A program made the position numbers and the translations under genes. Below are positions 25,469-37,303 of a stretch of DNA of 64,000 nt, piece after piece; position 1 is the first letter of the stretch; each line of letters opens with the position of its first letter. Location of the stretch: positions 1,263,168-1,327,167 of the forward strand of contig NW_004457708.1 in the NCBI RefSeq assembly GCF_000203815.1, given 5' to 3'. Under the pieces are notes generated by a model. That model saw only the letters and a program-made list of their open reading frames with translations. It was not told the origin of the DNA and searched no databases. The stretch comes from Cavenderia fasciculata. Taxonomy: Eukaryota > Evosea > Eumycetozoa > Acytosteliales > Cavenderiaceae.

Positions 25469-26214
25469 CTCTGATAACGTGTATGGAGCAATGGAGTAGA
25501 ACTAAACGTTTGAAGATATCGATATCGATAATTTTCACGCTCTGCCTGCTGCTCGACCTACGCCGCGTCTCCTCTCGGTGCATTGCCAAAAACATATTTT
25601 TTTGAAAAATTCACTTTGAATCGAATGAATTTTTGCCCGATTACATTACTCTCATCAAAACTCGTTTTCACCTCTTCATTAAATTAAATTAATTATAATC
25701 TACTCTAATATACTTCACACAGATATAGTAACTACTACCTATATATATATATATATGATTCAAAATAGTTAGAGATATAATATGGATTAAATTGAAAGTT
25801 TATGAAAAGAGTACCCTCTTCCTTCTCTCTTGTCTCTTCTTTCTCTTTACATCAACTATCATCATATATTATAGTTGTTGTTGGTTTAGTTAGGGTAGGG
25901 TATTATAAGTTTACAAATAGTATTTGAATATATAATGTTGATCAGATCCAAAAGTTGTAATAATAACAACAATGAACGAGTACATGGTGATGGATGGGAT
26001 AGGCCCTACCTCTCTTTTTTTTACAATCTAAAAGGAGATCTCCTGCCCCTGAACCGAGCCGTGTTCAACCAACGCGTTGGTTGGTTTCAACGAGCAACAA
26101 ACAAACAAACAAACAACCATCTTATGGTGATAGATGAATCTTATCATATGACATTGTTCAAAAAAAAACATAGAGATTGAATAGATAGAGATAAATAGAT
26201 AAATAGATAGATAG
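25469..26214. promoter_or_regulatory. Divergent promoter region of eL31 and the first DNase II-like gene
   Basis: Non-coding. Near the eL31 side is a GATATCGATATCGAT motif (about 25516-25530). At 26066-26083 there is a perfect 18-bp palindrome, caaccaacgcgttggttg, immediately after GTGTTCA. A related GTGTTCA element recurs upstream of the other two DNase II-like genes. A GATA-type repeat (about 26172-26215) precedes the start codon and recurs before the second gene. Confidence 0.45.
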
Positions 26215-28614
26215 ATGAACAACTATTTATATTTATTTATACTTGCAGTTGTTCTTGTTGTTGTGATTACTAGTACCACGCATGTTGTTGTTGTTGAATC
26301 AGCACCAGTAACATGTCAAAGAGATTCATTACTCACAGGACAACAGAATCAAGATGTAGATTGGTGGTTAATCATCAAGTTGTCAATGGGTGATTTATAC
26401 CTCTACTATGATTCTGATATGAAAGAAGAACAATTTTTGGTATGTATAAAACATGTAATAATAATGTATAATAAATAATAATTGTATAATAATAATAATC
26501 TAAAATATATTTTTTTAAATTTTTTGAAGCAAGGTAAATTCCTAAGATCAAGGTATAGTGCATTTGGACAAGCATTAAAAACCATTGAAGATGATGCAAA
26601 TGATTATATTGGTTTTAATGATGATTTTGGACACAGGGATGCCGAGAAAACAAATTCATTTGGTTATTATAATCATGAAAAGGGTATTATTGCTTGGGAT
26701 GATAATCAAGGTATTTACATTCAACACTCGATTCCAAAGTTTCCAAATGGTGGTGGCTACTTTAAACAAAACAAGGTTGACAGATTTTTCACGATCGATC
26801 CAAAACCAGACTATCCAGATGATCAAGACAACTTGGAGTTTCTAAGGTTCGGTCTACTTGGATGGCCATGGGCCCAAGATGGAGGTGGGTATTATTCAAT
26901 GCTTCCATCTAATATAATGGGTGATCGTACGTGTTCCCAAACCGGGAAGGGTATGTACCCAAAAAACCTTGCTGGGATTGGTCAAATGTTAAAGAATTTT
27001 AATTTACCTGGCAATGCACCACACCCTCAACCACAAGATACTGCCAATATATTAAAATCAGCTACCTATGCTCAACATATATTATGTATGTCTTTGGATG
27101 CTCAAAATTGTATGTATAATATAATTATTCAAAATGAAATCAATCAAATCAAATCAACACAATTCGATATACATATATGTTTACTTTATTTATTTTTATT
27201 TATTTTTAAAAGTTCACAAAATAATGGATTTATTTAAAAATATGATGCCAAACAAGTGGAAAACAATGCCTGAAAAAATGTTGTTTGTAACAAAGACAGG
27301 TATACAAGAAGAGTTTGTATATAAACCTGAAGAGTATCTTACAAGAGACGGTGTATATACTTGGTCGATGGATCATAGAGGTGATGCTACAAAGAAGATT
27401 TATCTTATGGGCAAATACTTTGGACCCGATAAGAATCTTTGGAATGACGGTTTGTTTTGGGCCGACAAGTCTTGTAATCCACAAAGCAAAGATCAAGCAA
27501 CAAGGGAAGCCAATCAACCATGTATTCCAACTTGGGTAGAAGGTGGTCTTTCTCCATTAACATTATCCACACACTACTACTTGGGAGCCAAATATGATCC
27601 GGAAAAATTCAAATTCCCAAAATTCACAACTACATTTAAACATGGAACCAAGTCACAATTATTCGCTTGGGGTGCTGGTTATGGAGAAGGAGCAGATCAT
27701 AGCAAGATTGCATTTATTGAAGATCCAAATCATCCAAATTACGATTTATGGAATGTTTGTTTTAGTGGTTCAAATTTAAAACAAACAAAGGGTTCAGTAT
27801 TGGTATGTTGGTAATAATAATATTTATTTATTTATTTATTTATTTATTTATTAATGTTATTTTGTTTTGTCTTTATTATTAGGTTTGTTTTAAAAAAGAT
27901 TCATTGGTGAAAGCATTTATTAATCTTCAAGAGGGGGCACAAGAATCAATTAAAAGTTGGAGTGAAGAGACAAAGGGGGCAGATGGAAAACCATGGACGA
28001 TCTATCAATCATGGGATCCAGAGGGGGACTTTGCCAAATATTATAGGTATCATAGTCCCCAATTGGCATGTAATGCTGTCAGAGGTGTCACGAATCCTCA
28101 TTTATTGACACCAGAAACATTTTCAGAAGAAAAGTATGATAAGATACTACATTACACAACTATTTTCGAACACTATCTTTGGACAAGACAACCCAACCCT
28201 TCAAAAAACCCTATTACAACGTTGGAGAAATTCTATGCTGTTCATAATTTGGAAAGACCTCAACCGGCATTCACTGCTATGATGGGCAGATCCCCTCCTA
28301 CAAGGAATCCAAATAAAGAATCTCCACTAAAGAAACAGAGAACAGGTCTCTCTCCAACAGAAGAGAAGAAAGAAGAGAAGAAAGAAGAGAAGAAAGAAGA
28401 GAAGAAAGTTGAACCAAAGGTAGACTCACTAAGACAACGCTATATGAATCTTCCTAGAAACTTCAGACAAAACAAGCAACTCGAATTAAAAGCAAATGAA
28501 GCCAATACAAAACGTTTTGTTTGTGCTGGTGGACAAGTCATTAATATAGTTGGTCAAGCTACTCATCAAGAAACTGTTGATAGATGTAATAGTCAAAATA
28601 ACGGCGGTCAATAA
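26215..28614 (+). CDS. Secreted DNase II-like protein, copy A
   Basis: Four exons, 26215-26439, 26530-27109, 27213-27802 and 27883-28614, give 708 aa. A signal peptide (LYLFILAVVLVVVITSTTH) precedes CQRDSLLTGQQ and DVDWWLIIKLSMGDLYLYYD, the DNase II start. Both active-site HxK motifs of the pseudodimeric phospholipase-D-like fold are present: NHEKGIIAWD near residue 118 and ADHSKIAF near residue 368. QHSIPKFPN and YAQHILCMSL are further family blocks. Such enzymes cut DNA at acid pH without metal, in lysosomes or secreted fluid; for a bacterivore, digesting prey DNA is a reasonable role (inference). Unlike animal DNase II (about 360 aa), a C-terminal extension of about 290 residues follows. 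It contains a KKQR patch, a repeated EEKK tract (about 28361-28410) and a tail with VDRCN. The first of three tandem copies. Confidence 0.88.
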
Positions 28615-28833
28615 ATAAACCAAATAAATAGGAATAAAGGTCTACTTGATTGAAATTGGGATCAGCCACCCTGTTTCACAAAAAAAAAAAAAACCCAAAC
28701 CGCCAATTCGTGTTCAACCACGTTGGCTCTCTACCACATCACATATTAACTAGCGCACTACTATGATTATGATATTATTTAAAAGAAGATAGAGATAGAC
28801 AAGATAGAGATAAATAGATAAATAGATAGATAG
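28615..28833. promoter_or_regulatory. Upstream region of DNase II-like copy B
   Basis: 219-base spacer between copies A and B. It has an A-run (about 28679-28693), the element CGTGTTCAACCACGTTGG at about 28708-28725, which resembles the palindromic element before copy A, and a GATA-type repeat (about 28789-28832) like the one before copy A. Confidence 0.45.
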
Positions 28834-31486
28834 ATGAATAACTATTTATATTTATTTATACTTGCAGTTGTTGTTGTGATTACGAGTACTCATGTTGTTC
28901 AATCAGCACCAGTAACATGTCAAAGAGATTCATTACTCACAGGACAACAGAAATCAAGATGTAGATTGGTGGTTAATCATCAAAGTTGTCAATGGGTGAT
29001 TTATACCTCTACTATGATTCTGATATGCATGAACATCAATTTATGGTATGTATATTATTTAAATAATAGGTTTGTTTTAATATATTTACTTTTGTATTTA
29101 CTTTTTATTTTTCTTGAAGCAAGGTAAATTCCTAAGATCAAGGTATAGTGCATTTGGACAAGTTTTAAAAACCATTGAAGATGATGCAAATGATTATATT
29201 GGTTTTAATAATGATTTTGGTCATGAGAATCTAGCAAGGAATAATCCATTTGGTGAATATAATCATGAAAAGGGTATGATTGCTTGGGACAATACACAAG
29301 GTATTTATATTCAACATTCTATACCAAAGTTTCCAAATGGTGGTGGTTATTTGAAAAAGGTTGATAAGTTTTATACAATCGATCCAAAACCAGACTATCC
29401 AGACGATGAAGATAGTTTGGAGTTTCTAAGATTCAGTTTACTTGGATGGCCATGGGCCAATGATGGAGGTGGTTATTATACAACGTTTGCTTCTAATATA
29501 ATGGGTGATCGAACATGTGCCAATACCAATTCAGGTACCTATCCATATAAACTACCCAAGATTGGTCAAATGTTAAAGAATTTTGGGTTCCCCGATGGAG
29601 TACCTCATCCTCAACCACAAGATACTGCCAATGTATTAAAATCAGCTTCATATGCACAACATATATTTTGTATGTCTTTGGATGGTACTAATTGTATGTA
29701 TAATAATATATTCAAATCAAAGTTAATTAAAAGTACACAAAAGAAAGTATATATTAATTTAATTTAATTTAATTTATTTTGTTTGGTTTAAATAGTCCAA
29801 GATATAATGGCATTATTTCAAGATTTAATGCCAAACAAGTATAGTCCAATGCCAGATAATATGTTGTTTGTAACAAAGACTGGTGACTTGCAAACTAACT
29901 TTGCATATAAACAATTGAAAGATGTAGTAAGAGATGGTGTTTATAAAAAGGTGATGCATCAAAGAGGTGATGATACAAAAAAGATTTATGCTTTGGCAAA
30001 ATACCAAGGAAACAAGAATCTTTGGACTGATAGTCTGTTTATGGCAGATGAATCTTGTGATCCAGGTAATGATGATTTAGAAGTTAATCAACCATGTATT
30101 CCAACTTGGGTAGAAGATATTCCTCCATTAACATTGACTGCATATAACCTTGGAAAGGCATTTGATCCAGCTAGATTTAAATTCCCAAAATTTACAACTA
30201 CATTTGTTCAAGGTCAATCATCACAATTATTCGCTTGGGGTGCTGGATATGGAGAAGAAGCAGATCACAGTAAGATTGGTATTTTGGAAGATGAGAATCA
30301 TCCCAATTATAAAATATGGAATGTTTGTTTTAGTGGTTCAAATTTACAACAAAAAAAGGGTTCAGTTTTGGTATGTTGTATAAAATACATAGTTATATAT
30401 ATATATAGTTAACATACATATATAATTATTTGTATATGTTAATATTAATGTTTGTTATTTTGTTTTGATTTATTTTTAATTTAGATTTGTTTAAAAAAAG
30501 ATTCATTGGTGGAAGCATTTAAAAATCTTCAACTCAATGCACCAGATACTCAGGTGTCACCTGGATCAGGAACAGTATGGGCAGAGAATATAAGAATGCA
30601 GTCTAGGAGTTGGACAGCCAAACGATCATGGGATCCAGAGGGAGACTTTGCAAAATATTTTAAGAGTCATAGTGCTCAGTTGGTATGTGATGCCATTCGA
30701 AATACCAAAGTGGCGAATCCAGAATCATTCAAACCTGAAATGTTTGCAGGTCAACCAAAGGATGTACAAATACTATATACAACAATTATAGAACACTATC
30801 TATTTACTAGACAGAGTAACCCAACAAATGCACCCATTACAACATTGGAGGATTTCTATACCGGGTTGAATTTAATAAGACCGGTTACAAATGTCCCACC
30901 TCCCATGCAAGCACGTAAACAACCACCACTCCCAACTACACATCGTCCATCAGCTGTTACCACTACACAACCAGCAGTTAAAAAAAGATTGGTGTCAGAT
31001 ATGGAGGCACAAACAACATCAGCTGTCAATAATCGAAAAGAAGAAGAAGGACCACCAAAAAAGAGAATGAGATCGGAAGAGAAAAGAGCAGCTCTACAAG
31101 GTATTATTGATGATATTGATATATTCACATACGAAATCAAATCAATACAGAAATTGGTTAATTTTGGTTTAGAACAAGCTGATGATGAAGGTGTTGATGA
31201 TTGGATCAAACCATACATTTTAGAAAAGAATCAAGAAATTAAGAAATTGTGTGATACATTTTATCAAGCCAAGAAATTACAAATGGAAGAGTTGGAAGCA
31301 AACACAATCCTCTATGATTGTGATGTTGAATTACCAATTGAAACTGATACAACAAATGCTGATGGACAAGACCCACCCAAACCACAAGATACACCAATGG
31401 AAGAGGAAAAGAGTGATCCTATCATTCAACTAGTTGGTCAAACTTCAAAAAAGGATATTAACGATAGATGTAATCAATCTAAATAA
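28834..31486 (+). CDS. DNase II-like protein, copy B (first exon frameshifted)
   Basis: Exons by comparison with copies A and C: 28834-29045, 29120-29693, 29796-30370 and 30485-31486. Exons 2-4 are open and in phase. Both HxK motifs (NHEKGMIAWD, ADHSKIGILE) and the C-terminal extension with PPKKRMRSEEKR and the NDRCNQSK tail are intact. Exon 1 carries two single-base A insertions relative to A and C, in AAA runs at 28951-28953 and 28982-28984. As a result the frame from the signal peptide leaves the DNase frame before DVDWW and does not return. An in-frame ATG at 28992 would give 734 aa without a signal peptide. It may therefore be a recent pseudogene, a non-secreted form, or a sequencing error. 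The near identity of exon 3 with copy C points to recent duplication or conversion. Confidence 0.75.
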
Positions 31487-31741
31487 TAAATATCATTTTA
31501 TTTAATAAATAATAATATTTATTTATTTTCCATCCTTTTGGATCTTTGCAAAAAAAAAAAAAAAAGAATAATCACGTGCACAGAAAGGCACGTGTTCAGT
31601 GGATGGCATAACGATCAATTATCTAGATGATTTATTTAATTAAATAAAAGCATGTAAAGTTTTGAACACGTTAGCTTGTCATCGTTCATAGTTCTTGTCA
31701 CTATGTTAAAAGAAGATAGAGGTAGAGATAAATAGAGAGAA
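31487..31741. promoter_or_regulatory. Upstream region of DNase II-like copy C
   Basis: Spacer with an A-run (about 31549-31565), a CACGTGC ... GCACGTG inverted pair (31573-31579 and 31588-31594) that continues into CGTGTTCA, and a reverse-orientation copy, TGAACACG, at about 31660-31667. The elements resemble those before copies A and B. Confidence 0.45.
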
Positions 31742-34369
31742 ATGGGTAAATCTTTATATTTATTTATACTTGCAGTTGTTCTTGTTGTTGTGATTACTAG
31801 TAACACGCATGTTGTTGTTGTTGAATCAGCACCAATATCATGTCAAAGAGACTCATTACTCACAGGACAACAGAATCAAGATGTAGATTGGTGGTTAATC
31901 ATCAAGTTGTCAATGGGTGATTTATACCTCTACTATGATTCTGATATGCATGAACATCAATTTATGGTATGTATCACACTCTCTTGATAGATATGTACAT
32001 ATTTACTTACAATTATTCTTTATTTTTATTTAATTTGAAGCAAGGTAAATTCCTAAGATCAAGGTATAGTGCATTTGGACAAGCATTAAAAACCATTGAA
32101 GATGATGCAATTGATTATATTGGTTTTAATAATGATTTTGGACATCAGAGTCAAGTAAAGAATAATCCATTTGGTGAATATAATCATGAAAAGGGTATGA
32201 TTGCTTGGGACCTTGAGCAAGCTATTTACATTCAACATTCTATTCCAAAGTTTCCAAATGGTGGTGGCTACTTTAAACAAAACAAGGTTGATAAATTTTT
32301 CACTATCGATACTCAACCAGACTATCCAGACGATGAAGATAGTTTGGAGTTTCTAAGATTCAGTTTACTTGGATGGCCACGGGCCATTGATGGAGGTGGT
32401 TATTATACAATGTTTCCATCAAATATAATGGGTAGTCGAACATGTACCAGTACCGGCCCGGGTACAATCTATCAATCAAAACTACCCAAGATTGGTAAAA
32501 TGTTACAGAATTTTGGGTTCCCCGATAGTGTATCAAAACCTCAACCACAAGATACTGCCAATGTATTAAAATCAGCTTCATATGCACAACATATATTTTG
32601 TATGTCTTTGGATGCTCAAAATTGTATGTATAATAATAATAATATTCAAAATCAAATCAAAAAATATACGAATATTTATTTATTTATTTATTTGTGGTAA
32701 TTTTGGGTTGGTTTATATAGTCCAAGATATAATATCATTATTTCAAGATATAATGCCAAACAAATGGAATGATATGCCAAAGGATATGATGTTTGTAACA
32801 AAGACTGGTATTCCACAACCTTATTTTTCATATAAATTACTGAAAGATGTACAAAGAGATGGTGTTTATAAAAAGGTGATGAATCATAGAGGTGATGCTA
32901 CAAAGAAGATTTATGCTTTGGCCAAATACCAAGGTACAAAAAAGAATCTTTGGGCTGATAGTCTGTTTATGGCTGATGAATCTTGTGATCCAGGTAATGA
33001 TGATTTAGAGGTCAATCAACCATGTATTCCAACTTGGGTAGAAGATATTCCTCCATTAACATTGACTGCATACAACCTTGGAAAGGCATTTGATCCAGCT
33101 AGATTCAAATTCCCAAAATTTACAACTACATTTGTTCAAGGTCAATCATCACAATTATTCGCTTGGGGTGCTGGATATGGAGAAGAAGCAGATCACAGCA
33201 AGATTGGTATTTTGGAAGATGAGAATCATCCAAATTATAAAATATGGAATGTTTGTTTTAGTGGTTCAAATTTACAACAAACAAAGGGTTCAGTATTGGT
33301 ATGTATAAATATAGTTATATATATATATATTTACATATTAATATTAATGTTATTTGTTTTTTAGATATGTTTAAAAAAAGATTCATTAGTTGAAGCATTT
33401 AAAAATCTTCAGGTCAATGCACCAGATGCTCAAAGGTCACTTGTAACAGGTGATATTTGGGGAGAGAGGATAACTGGGCAAGTTCAAAATTGGTTAGCTA
33501 AAAGATCATGGGATCCAGAGGGAGACTTTGCAAAATATTTCCAGGATCATAGTGCAGAGTTGGTATGTAAAGCCATTAAAAATCCACTGGTGAAAGATCC
33601 AGATTCATTCGAACCTAAAATGTTTGCAAGTCAACCATTGAACGTACAAATACTATATACAACTATTATCGAACACTATCTATTTACAAGACTAAAGAAT
33701 CCAACAAATACACCACTCACAACATTGGAGGCATTCTTGACTGAATTGGGTCTGGTCAAACCAGAAATGCCTGTTCCAGTTCCTCTACAAACACGTAAAC
33801 AACCACCAATACCAATTATACATCGTGCAAATGCAAATGCAGCTATTGTAAACAACAACAAACCAGCAGCAGTTAAAAGATTGGCATCACAAACAACAAA
33901 TAATCGAAAAGTAGAAGAAGAAGGACCACCAAAAAAGAGATTCAAAACTGAAGAGAAAAGAGCAGTTATAGAAGGTATCATGGATGAGATGGACGATTTC
34001 ACAGAGGGGATCAAATCAATACAGAAAATGGTTGATTTTGGTTTAGAACAAGCTGATGATGATGATCCTGATTTAATCTGGATCAAACCATACTTTGTAG
34101 AAAAGAATTTACAAATCCAAAAATTGTGTGATGCATTTTATCAAGCCAAGAAATTACAATTGGAAGAATTGGCATCAAAAACTAATCTTTATGATTGTGA
34201 TGATGATGTTGAAATACCAATTGAAACTGATACAACTCCCGATGATGGACAAGACCCACCCAAACCACAAGACACAATAATGGTAGAGGAAAAGAGTGAT
34301 CCTATCATTCAACTAGTTGGTCCAACTTCAAAAAAGGATATTAACGATAGATGTAATCAATCTAAATAA
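31742..34369 (+). CDS. Secreted DNase II-like protein, copy C
   Basis: Four exons, 31742-31966, 32041-32623, 32721-33298 and 33365-34369, give 796 aa. Intron positions and phases match copies A and B. The signal peptide and DVDWWLIIKLSMGDLYLYYD block are almost identical to copy A. Both HxK motifs are present (NHEKGMIAWD, ADHSKIGILE), as is QHIFCMSLD. The C-terminal extension of about 330 residues has a Pro-rich part, a basic PPKKRFKTEEKR patch, a predicted helical segment (KSIQKMVDFGLEQADDDD, then KKLQLEELASK), an acidic tract and the tail LVGPTSKKDINDRCNQSK. The basic patch looks like a nuclear localisation signal, which is odd on a protein with a signal peptide; it may instead bind DNA. 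Catalytic competence is plausible. The function of the extension is unknown. Confidence 0.88.
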
Positions 34370-34579
34370 ATACAAATAAATACAAATAATATTATTAATT
34401 TATTTATTTCAATTCCCCTTGTATTCTTTTTAATTTCTAGCTAAATAGATATTTTGGTATATGTTTCAAAAAATATCTATTTTTCATGATTGTTTACTAT
34501 TATTGAATACCGAGTATAAGAACCTTTATTTCTATTCATTCATCTCTTATTATACTTTTATAATAATAATAATACAAAA
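34370..34579. other. Short intergenic region
   Basis: 210-base AT-rich spacer between DNase II-like copy C and the ankyrin-type gene. It contains two related stretches around AAATATCTATTTTTCATG and a TAA run just before the next ATG. Nothing else seen. Confidence 0.4.
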
Positions 34580-36733
34580 ATGTTAACATTTATATCTATT
34601 TTTCGAGTACCTTATATTAATCAATTAATTTTCACAAATATCAAACACATTTCAAAACAAATCTATTCAACTTTAACAAAACATGATGGAACATTGAATG
34701 TATCACAAAAAGGTAGTGATATCATTACATCACAACAACCACTTTTAGCAATGATATCACAATATGCATTACCATGGCATTTTATTAAACATTATATCAA
34801 TAATAACAAAGAAGAATTATTGTTTGAAAGAAGAATGTATTCAATTACAAAATATTGTAGTCATCCAAATGCTACATTAGATACTCTTATACATCTATTA
34901 GAATGGTCACCAGATTATGATCCACAAAAGGATTATTATGCAAGTTATTATACTAATTTAGTTGCCAGTATAGCATCGGTTGGACATGTTGCTATACTTG
35001 AACACCTTATTAAACGGTACCCAAACCTAGACTATTATAATGCCTATGACATGGCTGCTGAAAATGGACATCTTCCCATTCTAAAGCTTCTCACTGAACA
35101 GACATCTGCTCAATCTAATGATATATCAGGTGCACTCGATCAAGCTGCTAGAAGAGGCTATCTCGATGTTGTAACCTATATTCATCAAACTAGACCAGCA
35201 TCAAGTAAATCTGAATTCTCAAATGCATTGGATTCTGCTGGTAGTAATGGTCATTTAGATATGTTAAAGGTAACTAACTTACATATACTTATATCCCACC
35301 ATATTATAATATACATTTAATTAATTTCTTTTTATTTTTTTTAATTACTTTAGTTTCTTCTTTCAAATAGAGTAGTATTTAAATGTACTGAAAATACTGC
35401 AAATGGAGCTGCCAATAATGGTCATTTGCATATATTAAAGGTATCTATATAGATATTATTGATTGGTTGTTTGATAGATACAAAGATAAAAAAAAGATGA
35501 TATATATATTAATATTGTATTTAATATTATTTTAGTACTTGCATGAAAACAAAATAGAAAATGTATTTTCAAAAAGATGTATGGATTTTGCATCAATGAG
35601 AGGACATTTTGAGGTTGTACAATGGTTACATAAAAATAGAACCGAGGGATGTACAGTAGCAGCATTAAATAGAGCAACAACTTTGGAATTAATTCGATTC
35701 CTTCATTTGAATCGTACAGAAGGTGCTACTACTTTGGCAATTGATAGTGCTGCTTTTTATGGTTTGGATATGGTAAAATATTTAGCTGAAAATAGAAGTG
35801 AAGGATGTACACCAACAGCTTATGAAAGTGCTGCATTGGGAAATGTTGAATTGGAAGTATTCCAATATTTACATGAGAAATTTAATTTGGAATGTACAAA
35901 ACAAACATTACGTACACTGGCAAAGAACGGTAGAGTTGATGTCATTCATTATTTTAACAAACAATTTCCTACATCAAATATTTGGAAACCAAAAATTATG
36001 GATACAGCCGCTGAATATGGTCAAATTGATGTTGTCAAGGTAAATATAAAAATATAACAAACAAAAAAATATATATAAAAATATATTATTTATTAATCAT
36101 TTTGTCACAAATATTAATTAATATCTCTTTTTTTTGTTTTTAAATTAATATACTATTAGTATTTACATGAAAATAGATCAGAGGGATGTACAAGGAGAGC
36201 TATGGATGAAGCATGTGGTGATGAAGGGTCACTAGAGATGGTGAAATGGCTTCATTTTAATAGAACTGAGGGTTGTTCAGCCAATGCTATGGATACCGCA
36301 GCAAGATATGGTAAAATTGATATTGTAAAGGTAATTATAGTATAGTATTAGTTGGATCCATATATTTAGATTACCAGAATATATTTTGATCAAAAGAATA
36401 TTAATATTTTTTTAAATATTTCTTTTTTTATAGTTTTTACATTATAATCGTACAGAAGGATGTTCAATTGATTCAATGGGAGCAGCTGCACAATATGGAC
36501 ATTTAGAAGTCATGGAATTCATTCAAGAGAATTGTGAGGACGCATATATGGCAAGCACCGTTTTCTATGACAATAGAAGTCCCTTTAGAAACTACAACAA
36601 AATCGTTCAATTTGTGTTGGACAGGAAATTGGTTGAAAAAGAATTTATCGATAAAAGACATACTGTCTATCTTGCTACCAATGCTCATTATGAGATTCTT
36701 CAATTGGTTAACCAATATATCAAACAAAATTAA
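34580..36733 (+). CDS. Ankyrin-type 'NRTEGC' repeat protein
   Basis: Five exons, 34580-35269, 35354-35440, 35536-36039, 36160-36330 and 36434-36733, give 583 aa. Every intron is phase 0 and cuts at the same place in a repeat, just before [YF]LH.NR. The N-terminal module MLTFISIFRVPYINQLIFTN is shared with other dictyostelid ankyrin-type genes. The body has degenerate ankyrin units (SVGHVAILEHLIKRYPNLDY, AAENGHLPILKLL) followed by units beginning YLHENRSEGCT, FLHLNRTEGAT and FLHYNRTEGCS. This is a very large dictyostelid-specific family with no known biochemical function. The closest relative in the window is the frameshifted minus-strand gene at 48543-50824. No stop or frameshift was found here, so this copy looks functional. 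Confidence 0.88.
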
Positions 36734-37303
36734 AAGAATCCAATAGATGGTATTGTCACCCAAGTCCAACTGTTTTTTTTTTCCCCACGTACCACACACT
36801 TCTTTTCATCATCGTACCCCATTGGAACTGGTAACAAAACACCCCAGCTCAAACACTATCTCTCTCTTCCCAATTAATTAAAATTAATTTATAAATATTA
36901 GCAAATCATTTGTCTCAATTAATTACAATATATATCAGATAATAATAATAATAAAATAATGTCAAGTCGAATTAATCTAGATTAGATTTCAAGTGTATGG
37001 GAAAAACAACAACACCAACAACAGGTCTATAGACCTGTTACAATACCAATGTTGTTTACTCAAGTAAACAAATCTGTGACACAATCTCATTTAAAAGGTA
37101 GATTTGGTCAGTACACAAACGACTCAACTAGTTAGCATTTACTAAATTAATCATCGCACCACACCCACATGACATTGTATTTAACTCGACCAGTAACAAG
37201 CACCACCAGAACAAACAACAATAATAATAATAATTTGAAAAGGGTTTACTCATTCTATCACTCAATTCATTTTCTATTCAGTACTGAATGAATAATATTA
37301 GAT
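36734..37303. promoter_or_regulatory. Upstream region of the P450 gene with two palindromes
   Basis: 570 bases without a gene. A perfect 20-bp palindrome, aacaggtctatagacctgtt, lies at 37020-37039. Twelve bases further on, ttgtttact-ca-agtaaacaa (37052-37071) forms a second dyad with a two-base spacer. Both are within 300 bases of the P450 start and could bind dimeric regulators. No known factor is assigned. Confidence 0.5.

Noticed and set aside
28361-28410. EEKK repeat in DNase II-like copy A considered as a separate microsatellite insertion
   Set aside because: In frame, within an otherwise open exon; it behaves as a coding low-complexity tract.
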